DNA of 64,000 nucleotides from Psococerastis gibbosa (GCA_963971405.1 OZ020486.1:16267419-16331418); one strand, 5' to 3'; shown: positions 42,445 to 55,325, counted from the first letter of the stretch. Notes: generated by a model not told the origin, from the sequence alone. Program-made: numbers and translations.

Positions 42445-44554
42445 AAAGTTAAAATTAGGTAGTCCGGGATATTACTGTATCTTCAAACCCATTTAATGAG
42501 TGCAGCAAAAAAGGAATTTCTATTTGACCAAAACCAATTTCCCCTATAGCATAAGTCGATGGATCGGTGAACATACGCTGTTACACTCTCCATGGTTAAA
42601 TTTAGCTACAATATTATATATCTATATAGGTCGGATCTAGATCGCTCAAATATACAATAAATTCTTTAATACGACGTTTGTCGTATTTCTTAACACATAC
42701 TACAATAGTAGTAGCCTAGGCTTATTGCAAAAACAAAGGTACCCATTGTTCAGGTACTAGTAGGTATTGAAATCACTGGGGAAACACAATGCACATAGAC
42801 ACCTACACACACTTGAGCCAAAGTAACGCTTTCTAGTCACCTAAATCAAAATTAATATAGAATTCTAGGGTAGAAACCAGTAATTTCTTCTTTTACTGTA
42901 ATTACATGTTTTATAAATACCGATTGGACAGAACACTTCACTATCAGTTTACTTTTTACAAAAATATCGCACAACTGTGACCAATTAATGTTAGTGACAG
43001 CCATAAGCTATGAACAAAAATGTGGAGGAACATTTCTTCCAATCCATGTGGCTTAGTTCTACGATCAACAGCTTATTTTATGTTAAGTTTTATTTTGTGC
43101 ACCTCTATGGTCTAAATCCCTTCAGGTGTACTTCCCTACATTTCCATTTTCAGCCAATCCATGCTGTTTTTTTTTTTTGTGCAAATGTATTTTAATTTAT
43201 AATTCGATTATCATAGGTGCGTCAAATAACAAAGTTCAGTTCCATTAAATATTTAACGATTATTACCAAATTTAACCTTTGGTATAGGACCTATGGATCT
43301 TGTTATCAATAGCTTTCCATCAGGGGCAACGAATCAGTCTAATAGCACTTTTATTAAGTGAAATAAGGACTTGGTATAAGCTACTAAACTCCAATTTTGG
43401 CAGTGATTGTAAAATAGTAAGTTTATTTATTTATTTATATATCAGGACGCAAGATGATTGTGCTCAATGTTGAATTATTATAATGACAAGATGTAACAAA
43501 GACGGGCAAATACATTATGATTGATTTATGTATTTAATGGTTCATTAAAAAAATCCATCCTTATCAGCGATTAATGCCAAATCCACGATTCAAAACTGAT
43601 TTTATTGTCGCTCTCACCACTGACTAATTTCACCTTCCAACCACAGGCTCTAAGCACTCGGGCGTACATTGACACAGCTGATTTAGCAATTTTTACAATG
43701 CGCATACCTATAATAGGCATTGTAATGACTACTGGAGAATTCCACATAGCAAAATTTTCGAGGCGGGATTATTATATCCAATAACGTTAAGCCACAGCAC
43801 TGCTGTCGATAACAGTCCGTCATCAATTATTAATAACACATTAGAAAGATATGGGAAATGTAATAAGCAGATAGGCTTACCCGTACCGCTAGAAGTACCA
43901 TAATAATGCAATAGTGTCATACAAAACTTACCTAAATGCAAATGTAGGGGAGCTCCTCCTACCCCGTGACCTATGTGTCACAGGGGTAGAAGTGACTTTT
44001 CCACCTTCAAAGCGAAAAATTGACATATTGAAAACAAAAAACGCACTTCACAACATAATAACACAGCAGGATGAACTTATGTGACGTCACAACTGGGGCA
44101 CATAGGGGCAGGATGCTGCGTTGCTAGGAAACTACAGAGAACTGACTGGCGACAGTGTGTCCTTTCTCCGAAAGAGACTGCGCGGCCACCTTCAGAACAA
44201 TAAGGGACTAACTAAATGTAATATGTATGTTCGCATGGATTGGTTGTTGGTGCGTTGTTGAAATCAGGAGGGGATTATGAGTGTTGCTGTGTTTACCATG
44301 ACGCTACTATTTTGTATTTACATACATGTGCCCACAGCTGATAATGATAGCAATTCAAGGGGCTAATACCAACCGTCCAACCAGATCAGGTGGTTCTAAT
44401 TATAAAAGTAGTGGCGTGGGGTCTGCACAAAGCACTGTCTCTACCACATGTGAGCTGTCTAACTTGACTTTATAATATAAGAGTCTCACAAGACTTAGGC
44501 CCGAATCCACCAAGGTTTGGTAGCTTTTCGTAAGGAATACAGAACAGCACTGCT
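42445..44554. other. Intergenic DNA without supported gene
   Basis: Unique-looking AT-rich sequence. No exon, RNA gene or bounded repeat recognised. Confidence 0.4.
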
Positions 44555-45911
44555 CAGGGCTGCCAGATGTCCGGTTTTCCCCCGGACAGTCCGGTTTCTC
44601 AATGGTTTGTCCGGCTGAAAATTTGTTGACGAACCGGACAATGCATTGTCCAGTTTTTAGGGATTAACCAAAAATTAATAATATTTATTACTAAATTCGT
44701 AATAATTAATATAGCGAAATAGAAACTGTTTTTTTCCATTTTTCATTAACTTCACAATTAATTTCATTGGCGTAAATAGGGTGGCTTAGCCCCCCAGAGC
44801 CCCCCCCCCCCAGGATTTCTGGTGACAAAGACGCTATGGAGGCGAAAGGCATAGTATCCACAATAACGAAAGGGAAATTAATTCATGGTATGCTTATTTT
44901 ACATGAAAGGCATGAAAAAAAATCAACATATTGACCAAGTACTTTCACAAAAATAATTACTCAAAATGCTTAAAACGCCAATATTTCAGACCTATTTTTT
45001 CAAACTTTTTCTTCGGCAGAGACCCCCCGGCCCCCTCAGAGGTAGGTGGGTTTATTTGTCTGTAAAATCTCAACTGTAGGCCTACTGCTTGCAAAATGCG
45101 TAAAACCTCACTAATTTGGGCCTATTTATCTTTTTTTTTCTCCGGGGAGACCCCCGGGCGCCTCCTTTTTTCCTGGGTATAACATGCGCAAAACCCCACA
45201 AATTTTTTTTCTTCGGGGGAGACCCCCGAGCCCCCCTTTCTCCAGGGCTTAATATTCGTAAAACCTCACGAATTTAAGTAAGTAAGTAAGTAAGTATATA
45301 TATAATTGAACAATCAATAACAATCGAAGCATAAATCCCCAGCACTAAGTACAAAAATGACTTGTCACGCTGGGGTCAAAAGTTAAGTACAATACATAAT
45401 TTTACATTATTATTATTATTATTTTAACTTACAATCCAAAAAGTATAAAATTGAGTAGAATAAAAAATAAAATAAAATTCAATTAAACTTGTAGTCTCTA
45501 TAGGTTCGATGGGCACAAAGTTATTTGAGAAGAGATCTATGAAGAACTCTGAAATATTTGAAGTAAAGTAAAGTAATTTGGACCTATTTATCATTTTTTT
45601 TTTCTCCGGGGAGACCGTCAGGCGGCCCTTTCTCCATGGTATACAATGCGCAAAGCCTCAATGGCTTGGGCCCATTTCTCAATTTTTTTTTCTCCAGGGA
45701 TCAAAGTCTCCCCCGAAATTGTGGGAATATACGCCAATGATTAATTTTAAATTTAGTCACTTATTTTTAACAATATTACATTTGTATTTTTTTACAGAAA
45801 AAATTTATGGAAGTTAGGTAAAATTGGAGTTTCAGAAAAAAAATTGACACTAGGTAAAATGACTTTAAAGCTCTTGTCCGGTTTTGAACTTCGCTGTATC
45901 TGGCAGCCCTG
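44555..45911. mobile_element. Probable non-autonomous hAT element (CAGGGCTGCCAGAT ends)
   Basis: CAGGGCTGCCAGATGTCCGG at the left and TATCTGGCAGCCCTG at the right form hAT-like inverted ends. GTCCGG recurs at both ends. The interior holds several variant copies of a TCTCCGGGGAGACCCCCG phrase and a TAAG microsatellite. No exact 8-bp duplication is visible, so one end may be altered. Confidence 0.6.
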
Positions 45912-46111
45912 CGCCTGTGCTTTGAAACATGGGGATGCCGCCCCAGAGGAAAGAAGACGTAGAGGACAACCCAGAAGCAGATTTCCGGGAGGACCTACAT
46001 CATGTTAGACTCGACCCGACAGCCTGGCGGCCTGTGGCTGAGGACCGTAACGGATGGAGGAAAATTGTCAGAGCGGCCAAAAGCCTCCCTGGGCTGAATG
46101 CGCCAACTTAA
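45912..46111 (+). pseudogene. LINE C-terminal coding fragment
   Basis: FREDLHHVRLDPTAWRPVAE followed by DRNGWRKIVRAAKSLPG resembles the end of non-LTR retrotransposon ORF2 proteins. A one-base frameshift separates it from the RRGQPRSRF-like upstream phrase. Confidence 0.55.
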
Positions 46112-46150
46112 GCCAAGTAAGTCACCCCCTGGGGTGACCCCCATGTTCCA

Positions 46151-46322
46151 TTACACACGGATCCAGCCCATTTGGGGGGGGGGGGTAGTTATGGGTCAAA
46201 ATAGGAAAAACATATGTAGGATCGACTAAATCAGAGCGTAATAAATTAATTTACAATAGATTTACCAAATTTGGGGGGGGGCAGCTACTCCCCCTGCCTG
46301 CCCCCCCCCCCCTGCATCCGTT
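46151..46322. mobile_element. Short poly-G/poly-C MITE P2 (ACGGATCCAGCCCA ends)
   Basis: ACGGATCCAGCCCATTTG, a G run of about 12, TAGTTATGGGTCAAAATAGG, then G and C runs and CTGCATCCGT. Shares its core with P1 and P3. Confidence 0.65.
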
Positions 46323-46639
46323 CATGAGTGCCTTCCAGTAATTCTTACGAAAGCTTTTCAACCGTAGCTGTGGTGGGCACGGCCTTTAAAAGCATGGATT
46401 ATCTTAATAATTTAGCATTATTTATTACATTTTGAACGAATTATTAGTTGGAAATTGATCGACCCGTCATCGGGTTCGATTGGAAGAAAAGCCAAGCAGC
46501 CCAAGCTACACGTTGGTAAGGCGGCCTCCGCTATGTCTTATTTTGTTTTAGATCCGATAAGTTATTTTTGATGGTTTGGGTTTAGCGTGAAAGTGTTTAC
46601 CGTAAAATTGGCTGACTTAAGAAGTGTTGAATGACCAGA

Positions 46640-46720
46640 AAAGAAGACATAGGGAGGAGTGGAAGAGGTTCACATATCACACTCGGGAAACTTGAGCTGA
46701 TCATTGAAGATAATGATGGA
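46640..46720 (+). repeat. Short repeat shared with 12.8 kb
   Basis: CACACTCGGGAAACTTGAGC matches CACACTCGGGCAACTGGAGC at 12.86 kb. Probably the tail of the same LINE type. Confidence 0.3.
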
Positions 46721-47239
46721 GGCCATGGGGGCTCATAGGAAATTTTTTAGGGGGAGGGGGCTGACGCTGTCTTGCATATATTCCTGTATCACCCAGGCAG
46801 GCACAACCATATATTTTTTGAGGGATTCACTACAATGTTTTTACATGCGAATTCAGGCCCGTACCCAAGGGCCCCCCCCCCCAAAAAAAAAATAATATTA
46901 AGAGTTTTAGCTAAAACACTAAAATAAACGTGCGTGTATTTGTGCGGGCCTCTTTTCCCTGTGATAAGTAGCTCGCACAAATCAAATCATTTGACTGAAT
47001 CCAACCCTATGCTGCAACATTCCGCGACAGCAGCAGATGCCTGAACCAAATGCACGGCGTATACTGTTTAGGGATTAGTGTTTAGCATGTAAGAAATGGA
47101 CTCTTCTTGTATAGTTTTTTACTTACTGTAGCCGGTAGATTAAGGTTTTTGACTTTTAGTATCGCGCTTGTTTTCAACCGTTCATGCCATACAGTTTTTG
47201 TTCTGACTTCTAAGTGATTGTGTGGGAACAATAGCTAAG

Positions 47240-50200
47240 AGAGGTCACGAGGACATCACAAAATATTTCTTCCCTTCAAAAAAATTGTTATTGAGTAGTG
47301 AAAACATTTCTAACCAGATCCAAGAAATCGAGCCCACCTGCGGCCCCGGCCCCTCCCACCACAGGCAGCCTATGTTACTTTGAACACGTCGGAAAATTTG
47401 ATTGACCTACAGGCTCTGCGACCTCATGATATTGGAAATTACATAAACGTAAGTTTGAGTAATAACGAAAAAATGACCATTTTCCAAAACGTTTGGGTCT
47501 CAGAAAAAAATTACAGTTTTCCTATAGAGGAATGTAAAGGCCGTGTCCGTCATTTTCAATTGGCATGGCTATATGAGTGCTATAAAAACAAAACCAAAGT
47601 CATGGTTGTGAAGAATAAGAATGACGTTAGCCAAGCATATGCATCCCTTGACAGAGTAGTTCTCAGCAGTGCCAAGCAATTTAAGTACCTGGGCAGCACA
47701 ATAATAGAAGACAATAGCACAGCGATTGAAATAAACAGCCGTATCCAACAAGCCAAGGTGGCATTCAATAAAAAATCCTAGATTCTGGAATCCTATAACA
47801 TAAAACTAACCATCAGGAAGCAATTTCTAAAAACATGTGTGTGGAGTGTTTTATTGTACGGCTGTGAAACCTGGACTATAGCAGATAAGGAACTAAAGAA
47901 ACTCGAAGCTTTCGAAATGTGGTGTTACAGAAGGATGCTACGGATCAGCTGGAGGGACCATGTGACAAATGAAAGAGTGCTAGACGCTATCGGGGAAGAA
48001 AGACAGTTAGTAGCCCAGATACGAATCAGGAGAGCGAAATGGATGGGGTATTTGCTAAGGCACGAAAATCTGGTACACACTATTATCGAGGGCACAGTAG
48101 AGGGAAATAACCGAAGAGGACGGCCGAAGAAGGAATTCATGGATCAAGTAAAAGAAGACGCAGGAGCAATATCATATCAAGAACTGAAGAGGAAGATCGA
48201 GGACCGAGTAAAATGGAGGACGATATGCAGGGAGTTGCAGCCAACCAATCGCTAAGATTGTAACCTTAAGAAGAAGGAAGAAGATATGAGTGGAAGTGGC
48301 TGGCGCCCGCTGGCCTATTCCGATAAAGACAAGGGGTTGTAATGCAAAACATGTGTAATATTTTGTGAACGTAGGATCGTCAAGGGGCAGAAACTTCTGT
48401 CACTTCTTTTTATAATTTAAAAAAAGCTATCGAACATTTCCGCAACCACGAGAGTAATTAATAGTTACCATGTGGAAGCTATGAAAAAAAAATCGTATAG
48501 ACCAACTAATTGAAAGGCCCGAAATTAGTATTGATCTTCAATTAAACAGTCAGGCAAAGCGGAATGTGGAAGATAACAGGAAGCTAATTATTCCCATTAT
48601 AAAAACAATTCGCTTATGTGGGCAACAAAATCTACCAATGAGAGGAACCGTAGACTGGGGCCGAATAAATTTGGAAACTCCTGCTGAAAATGACGGCAAC
48701 TTTAGAGCATTGATTAGGTATAGAGCAAATGCTAGAGATAAAGACTTGAAGGAGCACCTAGAAAATAGTGCAGCTAATACAATGTACACAAGCCTCAAAA
48801 TTCAAAATGCTATAATAGAATGCTTCGGGAACTTATTGCAGAGAAAAATAGTAAATCAAGTGAATAAAAGCAGAATTTTTAATATTTTGGCAGATGAAAC
48901 CACAGACATTTCGCAAATAGAACAAATGTCATTATGTGTGCGGTATGTGGATGTCGACCTAATGGTCCTTAGGGAAGACTTCTTTTGTTTTATTCCGGTT
49001 TTTGACGTAACAGGAGAAGGACTCGCCAGCGCCATTGAAGAAAACATGGTAAAGCTAGGTTTAGATGTGAAAAATTTAGTTGGTCAAGGCTATGATGGCG
49101 CATCAGTAATGAGCGGAGAGTTCAGAGGAGTACAAGCGCGAATCCCAGAAAAATATCCCAAAGCTTTGTACACACATTGCACATCGCATTGCCTTAACCT
49201 AAGTCTCTCTGATGCATGGAAAATTCAAAATATACAAAATGCGACGGCAGTTCTCAAGGAGACTTGCACGTTTTTCCGCAGTAGCGCAAAGCGGACTAAA
49301 TTACTTGAAGACAATATCCGTTTACTCCTTCCTAACTGCGACAATAAAAGAATTAAAAAAACTCTGTGAAACTCGATGGTGTGAACGGCATGAATCAGTT
49401 ATACTTTTCAAGGAGATGATGATGCCTATAGTAGCTACTTTAGAAGACCTGTCAAATATCAGAGAACAAAAAGCGTCTATAATTTTACGAAGCATTTGCA
49501 GTTCATTGTTTTTGATTTCATTATTTGTGCTAGACAGACTCTTAAGTGTAACTTACTTTTTGTCAAAAACCCTGCAAACTCCGGGAATTGATTTAGTAAG
49601 CGCATTAAAGGACGTTGAATTAGGAAAACTGCAGCTTGAAAGGTTCAGGGAAAAAGCAACAAGCTAGTTTCACATAATTTTCGAAGGCGTTCAAAGTTGT
49701 GGTAGTGACATTGGAGTCGAAATAACGTTGCCAAGGATATCTAAGTTGGAAAAAGCACCGGGCGAATGTCTTTACTTCGGACCCTGAAATTTTTTACAGA
49801 ACATCAGTTTATATTCCTTTTTTGGACGAATTAATTTCATCCTTGCATGAGCGGTTCGTCGAGCATAAAGCAACGACGAATCTCTTATTTTTGTTGCGCC
49901 AAAATATGCCGATGAACCTTGTAGTAAAATTGAACCAGCTGTGTCATTTTATAGTGAATAATTAGGTAATCCCATAAAAAGCATAGTGGAAGCCAAATGG
50001 GAGTTATGGCGGTTCAAATGGAAGAACTCCAAGGAAAGGCCTAAAACCCCCATGGATGGATTCTTCACGGCTGGATCCTTTCCCCATATTGGCGTTCTAC
50101 TCAAAATTTTAACAACCCTCCCTGTCACTACAGCTTCAGTTGAGAATACATTTTCGAAATTAAGACTATTGAAAAGCTATGTGCGGAGTAGCTCTAAAAA

Positions 50201-50318
50201 TGATCGACTCACAGGCTTAGCGCTTTTGTCCATTCACCACTCTGAAGTAATAACCAACGAAGAGGTTATTGCTCATTTAGCGAACACCCAGGCACGGCGA
50301 CTTAACTTCAAGTTTTAA
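47240..50318 (+). pseudogene. Decayed hAT-family transposase (ZMYM1/DUF4371 type), split by a LINE
   Basis: The N-terminal part (to about 47579) includes YSFPIEECKG and HFQLAWLYE, as at the start of the TTF-type zinc finger of this family. A LINE interrupts it. It resumes at 48284 with WKWL, then AYSDKDKG and CKTCVIF in shifted frames. The open stretch 48566-49369 contains FNILADETTDISQIEQMSLC, GQGYDGASVMSG and THCTSHCLNLSLSD, the catalytic-domain hallmarks. A frameshift near 49335 leads to LCETRWCERHESV. After further stops, 49986-50318 carries TASVENTFSKLRLLKSYVR, the hAT dimerisation region. Frameshifts and stops show it is dead. Confidence 0.85.
47580..48283 (+). mobile_element. 5'-truncated LINE inserted in the hAT transposase, 9-bp target duplication
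   Basis: Flanked by ATATGAGTG at 47571-47579 and 48284-48292. It encodes the end of a reverse transcriptase: KQFKYLGSTIIED, one stop near 47778, then LLYGCETWTIADKELKKLEA, FEMWCYRRMLRISWRDHVTN and RRGRPKKEF, ending LQPTNR and a stop. The 3' end is an AAG-rich tail. This is the SETWT/RRMLRISW class of non-LTR elements. Confidence 0.85.
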
Positions 50319-50397
50319 AACGCTCAATAAGTTAGGTGAGTTCTAGATGTAAAATTTAAAAAAAATGTCCTAATTAATGTTCCGCACCACCTATACT

Positions 50398-51459
50398 TAG
50401 GGTGACCAGACGTCCGGGTTTCGCCCGGGGTTTGAAGCCTCTGTCCGGGTTTCTCTTGAAAAAATTGAACCTATTCCTATCCAAATTGCTAAAACTGATA
50501 GAGTAAAGGCGTATTTTGTTACACGAATTCGAATTTGGATTACTGGATTTGGTACATTGTGTTACCAAAGGGGGCGGAGCGTATTAAATGTTCGATTCTT
50601 AATCCGGATTAGTAAACAGGATTAGTATTATGTATTCAATAATATTTCAACCGAGCTCGGGAGGTAGATCAGATATTCATTATTTTTTCTGATAAGTTTT
50701 TTTTAGTTTTGCCACGATTTTGGCTTACCAAAATTTGTTTACGCTAGGCCGACATCTTAGATTTGTGATGACTATCGTGTTAATGGTTAGTATTATGCTG
50801 TTGGTGTGACTTTTTATAGGGTTTATTTTTTAAAATGTAACTGCAAAGGCTTTCGCGGCCAGAGTCATATGAAGAATCAGTAGAAAATGGGCTGATAGTC
50901 CATAGTCGATATGAAAGTCAACTTCCATAATGAACATTCAAATCAACCACGGCCCATCAGCCCAATTTCTACTGGTTCTTTATTTTTTTTAGTTAGTTGT
51001 TTAAACTTATTTTTTATAATGGGTTATTTTCTTCAAATTTTGGATTGGCGCCTTTAATTTGAATTCATGTCTACTGCTTAGAATATAATATTTGAATATC
51101 ACAATTTTGTTGCATTTTTTTGCTTATTTTCCCCCTGTTCCCTGATTGGTCCAACTTCTAATACGGATTTGTGTTCAAATGTAAAATATTCGTGTAACAA
51201 AATACGCCTTAACTATTAATTTACACTAGACAAAATATCCCTTGCAAGGCCGTACCCAGGAGGGGGTCAAAATCCCCCTCCTGGACAAAAAAAAAGATTG
51301 AAAAAGTTAAAAAATAATGCTCAAAAAGCTTAAAAACCTACCAATTTGCAACTTAAAAGTAAAAAAATTTCTTTCTACCCCCCGAACTCCCCATTCATGC
51401 CACACCCCCGGGAAACCCGACCTGTCCGGGTTTGGGTTCCGACGAAAGTGGTCACCCTA
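50398..51459. mobile_element. Probable non-autonomous hAT element (TAGGGTGACCA ends)
   Basis: TAGGGTGACCAGACGTCCGG at the left and TGGTCACCCTA at the right. Interior includes GTCCGGGTTT in both halves. CCTATACT before the left end resembles CCTATGCT four bases after the right end, a 7-of-8 match offset by a CCTA duplication. Confidence 0.6.
50875..50990. repeat. Small inverted repeat
   Basis: AATCAGTAGAAAATGGGCTGAT is mirrored by ATCAGCCCAATTTCTACTGG about 70 bp on, inside the element above. Probably a nested MITE. Confidence 0.45.
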
Positions 51460-51861
51460 CCTACCTATGCTGTACTGTACTGGATGGCAGGGGCAGTATA
51501 GGATCGTCATTGCATTTACAGTATCATAGGTGAATTACTACGGATGTATCACTTAAAAAAGAATTGTTCTCCCCCCCCCCCCCCCCCCAAATAAAATCCT
51601 GGGAACAGGCCCGTAAGGAGAGCAGAACTTACCTTCCTTCCCCAATGACGTTAGCTAGTAGTTGGCGGTTTTCCATTGTGAATGAATAAAAACTCAGCGT
51701 AGAGCGAAGCCTTTGAAACTTAAAACCAAGAATCACTCGCTCTATAGAGAAGCTAATTATTTAAATATAATTTTAATTTATAATATAAGCAAAACAAGCA
51801 AGGAAAACAAGCTATGCGGTCGCCATTTTGAATAACCGTCAACTATCGACAAAACGACAAC

Positions 51862-53659
51862 CAGTGTTGCCGGACGTGTCATATGAAATATCACGCCACT
51901 GACGTTCAAAATTCACGACATATCACGCAAGCAACTAATCGGCTAATATATATGCATATTAATATAATATATACATATAATATATAATTTATATTAAATT
52001 TTTTAATATGGTAACTAAAAAATATGTCATTTGTTTTGCTAATTTTATCTAACAACTTCTATGCTTAGCTTGTAGTGGGGCTGAAAAATCTGTGTGAATT
52101 ATTTTTCTTACTTCCAGTGGCGTAACGATAGTTTTTCGAGGGTGGCGGTGTTTAATTTGCCCCCCCCCCCCATTTTCATGATAGTGTAGAATAAGGGGAA
52201 AACCGTTCTCAAGGACTTTCGCAGCATTTAAATTAATGACATTACTGTCCGTCGCACAGGGGCCCGGGGGTTCGGGAGACGTGAACCGGGGCCCCCCAAG
52301 GGTCGTAATGAATATAAATACAAGCAAGGGGGGCCCGGGTCAAAATTTTTGAAAAATAAGCCTGAAATGATGGGGTTTTACGCAATTTGATAGGAGTAAT
52401 GTTTCGATTTTTACAGGCGATGTAGATAGGCTACATACGAACGAGTGAGTCTGGGGGTCTCCCCCGGGTGAAGATTTTTGTAAAATACCTGAAATACGGG
52501 GTTTTACGCATCTTGCCAAAAATGTTTAGATTTTGTAGATAACGAATTTATTAAGTTGTTACGTTTTGATGATTTTACAGACAATGAATATAATTACGAG
52601 CAAGGGGGGCCGGGGGTCTCCCCCGTGTGAAATTTTTTTAAAAATAGGGCTGAAATGGTAAGGGTTTTACGCATTTTGATAGGACTATTGTTTCAATTGT
52701 ACGGACGATGAATATAACTACATACAAGGGGGATCGGGGGTCTCCCCGGGTGATTTTTTTTTTTTTTTTTTTTGAAAAATAGGTCTGAAACAGTGGGGTT
52801 TTAGGCATTTTGATAGGTTAACGCTTAGATTTTACAGGCAATGAATCCAATTACGAGCAAATTCTTGAAAGATGAGCATGACATGGTGGGGTTTCATGCA
52901 TTTTGATAGGAGTAACGTTTCGATGTTTACAGGCGATGAACATAGGCTAATTCCAAACGAGGGGGTCCAGGGGTCTCCCCCGGGAGAAGACGTTTGTTCA
53001 ATAGACCTGAAATACGGGGTTTTACGCATCTTGCCAAAAATGTTTAGATTTTTCAGATGAGCACTTTATTATGTTATTACTTTTTAAATAATTCGGCCCA
53101 AAATATTGACTTCCTATAAAATCTTGGGGTTTTAAGGCTTTAAGTGGTCGCCTTATTCGCTTGAACAAAAGAGTTCAACCTCTTTTGAGACATTGTGGTT
53201 CGTAAATAAGTAGTTTTTTTTTATTAATTTTCAATCAGAAAAAGACCTCTCACACGTGGCATTTCTTTGTTCTATAATATGCATGTTTGTTATCTTTTTC
53301 GATTTTGCGCCCATGTGGCGCAGAGGCAGACAAATATGAAATAATGAGCAAATCACAATGGCCGCCCGCCGGCCGAGTAGATTTGGAATATGATTTTTGG
53401 AGTTGTGTTGGGGTCTTGGCACTTGTGGTCTGTGGTCCTAGATCAGGTAAGGTAAACAGCATTTTTCGGCATTTTTTTTTTTTAAAGTTTTCATTTTTCC
53501 ATGGTTTTAATTTTTTTATTATTTTATTGGTTTAAATTTCAATATTTTTATTTAATTATAAAATCAATTTTGTCTAAAATACACGCACTTTACACGCACA
53601 TCACGCAAGCTCTGAAAATACACGCATTTCGTGATTTTTCACGCAAAACGGCAACCCTG
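51862..53659. mobile_element. Non-autonomous hAT element with perfect 8-bp target duplication
   Basis: Left end CAGTGTTGCCGGACGTG, right end CACGCAAAACGGCAACCCTG. ACGACAAC flanks both sides (51854-51861 and 53660-53667). Interior is non-coding and contains five or six direct variant copies of a roughly 120-160 bp unit with GGGGGTCTCCCCCGGG and GGGGTTTTACGCAT (52320-53060). Confidence 0.85.
52320..53060. repeat. Diverged tandem repeat inside the hAT element
   Basis: The phrases GGGGGTCTCCCCCGGG, TGAAATACGGGGTTTTACGC and TTACAGGCGATGAA recur in the same order at spacings of about 120-160 bp. A similar G/C-rich unit occurs inverted inside the element at 44.6-45.9 kb. Confidence 0.65.
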
Positions 53660-54042
53660 ACGACAACGTTGGATTTCTACCACGGCACCTAGCCCACGCT
53701 GAACAAATGTCTTCATTTTTGGTCACGTGACAAAAAGGGTTATTATGGCAAGAAGTGTTTGACTCCATTGCGTTCAATGCGATTTAGACGTATTTCATTG
53801 CCTGTTATTTAATCTATTTACCCATTCATTGAGTTTTTCTTTGGTTTGGCATATTGGTCATATCTTGCTCTGCTTATAAATGCACTAATAGGGTCAAGAT
53901 ATGTCGAGAAACGGGGGAAAATATTACTTTTCACTAGTAAGTGTTCCCATGGTTTGGTCATTAGTTGCGGCAACATTTATGGGTTTATTTCAGTTTTCTT
54001 AATCATTATGTTAACAAATTGCACACTTTCAACTGTCCTCAA

Positions 54043-54360
54043 GGCTGTTGCCAAAGGGGGATCCTTGGGGGTGGAGGGGGCGGTCGCCCCCCCCCCCCCG
54101 CCCAAGAGAAATTGCATTATTCTAGTTAGAATGTACTTTTGAAGGAAATTATGAGAAATTATTAATCAAGTAAGGGAAACGCGATATTTTTTGGGCCACC
54201 CCCCCCCCCCCCCGAAAACTTTTTCTGAAAATGTCCCTGCCCCGAAATGAAATGGCTTGACACTAAATAGAATCGGATTTTGAGAGGAAACATAAAAACC
54301 ACTATGTAATACACAATGAAATATTCCCCCCCCCCCCCGACAAAATCCTGGCTACGGCCT
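54043..54360. mobile_element. Poly-C MITE N5
   Basis: GGCTGTTGCCAAAGG left end and CCTGGCTACGGCC right end, with three C runs of 10-16 bases. Followed by an ATT microsatellite near 54387-54414. Confidence 0.55.
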
Positions 54361-54389
54361 TGATTGTCCTGTATAATTTTAATACTAAT

Positions 54390-54421
<32 letters not shown>

Positions 54422-54886
54422 ATAATTGTTATTTTATAAATATATTCCTTCGGCGCAGGGGAGTACCGGCCGAAGAAGAAGAAAAAAAAATTGTTTCAAC
54501 CTCAAGGCATTTTTTAGTTAGTCAAGTTTAAAATTCTTTTAGGAAGCTGAAAATTCCTGCAGCCTAAGTAGGCCTAGTCCTGCAGAACCGAAGTTTTGAT
54601 AGTGAATAAAAATAGCGAAACACTATAAGGCAAATTTACAGAGGAAAAAAGTGTTTCTATTTCCCATTTGGGAGAATTTCGTGGCTTTCTTTTAAATCAC
54701 ACGTACTGAAAAATGTCTAGAAATTATTAGGCTTATTGATATTGACATCCCTAAATCAACAGCATTGGCCTACTACACTGCAATATTTTTTCATCGATGA
54801 TAGCACACAGAATATTCACATCGTGTAAGCATAATAAGTTGGCTATGAGGTTTTAAATATTCGAATGCAGGTGTGGGTGGATCAGG

Positions 54887-55105
54887 GACGGATCCAGCTC
54901 ATGGGGGGGGGGGGGTAGCTGTGGGTCAAAATAGGAAAAACCTATGTAGTATCGATTAAATCAGAGCGTTATAAAAATTAACTTATATAATAGATACCGT
55001 ATACTGATTTTTTTGGGGGGAGATCCGCCCCCCTGTCTCCGTCCATGGGGTGGATGCAGGGGGGGGGGTGGGAACCTGCCTCCCTGTATCCGTCCATGGG
55101 GTCTA
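54887..55105. mobile_element. Poly-G MITE P3 with a duplicated end
   Basis: GGACGGATCCAGCTCATGGG, a G run of 13, the TGGGTCAAAATAGG core, and a right end CCGTCCATGGGGT that appears twice. Confidence 0.55.
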
Positions 55106-55158
55106 GCCAGAGTGACTACTTATTCTTTTTATATTCTGCTTATTCTAGTTGAAGTGTA

Positions 55159-55325
55159 GTCATGGACAGATGAAGGGGGGAGATGCCCCCAAAATCTTAT
55201 AGGCTAGCCTGTTGTAAGTTGCCTAACTTATTACGTTATAATGTAAAGGATACTACATATGTTTATTATATTTTGAGCCAAATTACCCCCCCCCCCCCAA
55301 TGGGCTGGATCTACTCCTGGTATAG
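55159..55325 (-). mobile_element. Poly-C MITE P4 (inverted copy of the P family)
   Basis: Ends in CCCCAATGGGCTGGATC, the complement of the P-family left end. TTATTACGTTATAATG core in the middle. Confidence 0.5.
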
